In this document: positions 7,051 to 8,070 of the stretch, one piece after another
How positions within the stretch are numbered: the first letter of the stretch is position 1
Layout of the letters: the number at the start of each line of letters is the position of its first letter
Source: Bacilli bacterium
Lineage (GTDB): Bacteria > Bacillota_I > Bacilli_A > RF39 > UBA660
Length of the DNA: 8,070 bases
Assembly: GCA_017476705.1 (NCBI GenBank)
Contig: JAFUZI010000004.1
Location: 1 to 8,070, forward strand
Direction: 5' to 3'
Notes under the pieces: generated by a model
What the model was told of the DNA's origin: nothing
Seen by the model: the letters and a program-made list of their open reading frames with translations, nothing else
Databases searched by the model: none
Translations under genes and position numbers: made by a program

Positions 7051-7756
7051 TATTTATAACAAATAAAAATCTTTTATAACCTGTTAGATCATAATCTATT
7101 ATAACTTCACTATTAGGATATATTTTTTTAGCAAATTCACTTAAATAATCTGCTTGATTATATCCCAACTCAAAAGCAATTATAAATCTTTCTTTTAAAT
7201 TATTTTTATAGTTTTCAAGTATTTTCTTATAAAAATACATTCCATCATCAGCTGCATATAAAGCAAGCTTTGGCTCATTATTCTTTACTATCTCTTCTAC
7301 TTCAGATTCATCTCTGAGGTAAGGAGGATTTGATATTACAACATCATACATTTTATCATTAGGTATAGTCATATCTTGTTTTATAAAATTAACATCTACA
7401 TTATTTATTTTAGCATTTTCTCTAGCTAATTCTAATGCCTTATCAGATATATCAAAAGCATCAACATTTGAATCAATTGCTTTGGCTAAAGATATAGCTA
7501 TACAACCTGATCCTGTTCCAAGGTCTAGTATATCAATTTTATCTTTAAAGTATTTTTTTATATAGTATATAGTTTTTTCTACTAATTCTTCAGTTTCAAA
7601 ACGAGGGATTAAAACGTTTTTATTAACATTTATTATAGAGTTATAGAATTCTACATTTCCTACTATATATTGTACTGCCTCACCATTATTTAGTCTTTTA
7701 ATAGCATCATTCAAATTACCTTTATAATACTTTTTAAGGTATTCTTGAGTCGTCAT
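7043..7756 (-). CDS. prmC: Peptide chain release factor N5-glutamine methyltransferase
   Basis: PrmC (HemK) uses SAM to methylate the glutamine of the GGQ motif in RF1/RF2, which increases peptide release. The 237 residues contain the linker and specificity region EAVQYIVGNVEFYN (26-39) and VLIPRFETEELVE (48-60), SAM motif I DLGTGSGCIAIS (78-89), the acidic loop DAFDIS (99-104), the catalytic NPPY motif (143-146) and GYKRFLFV near the end. It is about 40 residues shorter than E. coli PrmC (277 aa); the deficit lies in the N-terminal helical domain, while the catalytic domain is complete. The ATG overlaps the prfA stop as TAATG, with GAGGAG about 5 bases upstream. The pairing with prfA is the usual arrangement and supports the assignment. 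No terminator follows before the T-box promoter. Confidence 0.95.
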   Translation of the reverse strand: MTTQEYLKKYYKGNLNDAIKRLNNGEAVQYIVGNVEFYNSIINVNKNVLIPRFETEELVEKTIYYIKKYFKDKIDILDLGTGSGCIAISLAKAIDSNVDAFDISDKALELARENAKINNVDVNFIKQDMTIPNDKMYDVVISNPPYLRDESEVEEIVKNNEPKLALYAADDGMYFYKKILENYKNNLKERFIIAFELGYNQADYLSEFAKKIYPNSEVIIDYDLTGYKRFLFVINID

Positions 7757-8070
7757 TATTCTCCTCTTAATTTTCTGTTTTGATCTTCTGTAATTAATGC
7801 TTCAATTACTTTATCTAAATCACCTTGCATAACTCTATCTAATGTATTTGTAGTAAATCCAATTCTATGATCAGTTACACGGTTTTGAGGATAGTTATAA
7901 GTTCTGATTTTCTCTGATCTATCACCAGTACCAATTTTGCTACGTCTTACTTCACCTTCAGCTTCTAATTGCTCTTGAAGTTTTAAGTCATATAGACGAG
8001 TTTTAAGTATTTTGATAGCTTTTTCTTTATTCTTAATTTGTGATCTTTCAGTTTGTGAGTATACTACTAG
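7756..8070 (-). CDS. prfA: Peptide chain release factor 1 (RF1), C-terminal part, partial at right edge
   Basis: The last 104 residues are visible; the 5' part lies beyond the window. The segment begins LVVYSQTERSQIKNKEKA, which follows shortly after the GGQ motif in RF1 proteins (the GGQ itself is not in the window). GTGDRSEKIRTYNYPQNRV and TDHRIGFTTNTL are RF1 signatures; RF2 has a different sequence at that site. The protein recognises UAA and UAG in the ribosomal A site and triggers peptide release. It ends KLRGE and its TAA overlaps the prmC ATG by one base. The two genes are translationally coupled, so the enzyme is made together with its substrate. Confidence 0.97.
   Translation of the reverse strand, partial: LVVYSQTERSQIKNKEKAIKILKTRLYDLKLQEQLEAEGEVRRSKIGTGDRSEKIRTYNYPQNRVTDHRIGFTTNTLDRVMQGDLDKVIEALITEDQNRKLRGE

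Overview
The window is AT-rich DNA (by eye roughly 27-30 % GC) from a low-GC Gram-positive bacterium. The evidence is a T-box leader, strong AGGAGG-type ribosome binding sites, consensus sigma-A promoters and U-tailed hairpin terminators. The housekeeping proteins (ValRS, PrmC, RF1, TcdA) look like Firmicutes. The pilin N-termini resemble those I associate with host-associated, mollicute-like Bacilli and uncultured gut Firmicutes, but that placement is an inference. Tryptophans that I checked in valS are TGG, so the standard code applies. Every gene lies on the minus strand, so the transcription order runs from high to low coordinates.

Layout in transcription order. (1) 8070-7043: the 3' end of prfA (RF1) and a full prmC, overlapping by one base (TAATG), form the classic release-factor / release-factor-methylase pair. 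(2) 7050-6801: a consensus promoter whose -35 box overlaps the prmC stop codon, followed by a complete T-box leader with a GUA (valine) specifier, an antiterminator with a UGGU bulge, and a terminator. (3) 6784-3549: an HD-domain phosphohydrolase and valS, overlapping by 7 bases, both under this T-box; the valS stop codon sits in the loop of its terminator. (4) 3501-2401: two paralogous type IV pilin-like genes, each with its own near-consensus promoter, strong ribosome binding site and terminator. (5) 2400-1180: tcdA (tRNA ct6A cyclase) translationally coupled to an unrecognised lysine-rich 170-residue protein. (6) 1179-824: a separately promoted 87-residue pseudopilin-like membrane protein with its terminator. 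(7) 801-1: a larger pilin-like protein whose C-terminal part is a Big_2 immunoglobulin-like domain, running off the left edge.

Two themes emerge. One is translation: termination (prfA/prmC), valine charging under tRNA control (T-box, valS) and anticodon-loop modification (tcdA). The other is surface structure: four genes with prepilin-like N-termini in 3.5 kb, without any secretion ATPase, inner-membrane platform protein or prepilin peptidase in view. At least four promoters share a TTGACT -35 box, and most have a TGN extended -10. No CRISPR array, insertion sequence, tRNA or rRNA gene was seen, and no gene-free stretch exceeds 300 bases.
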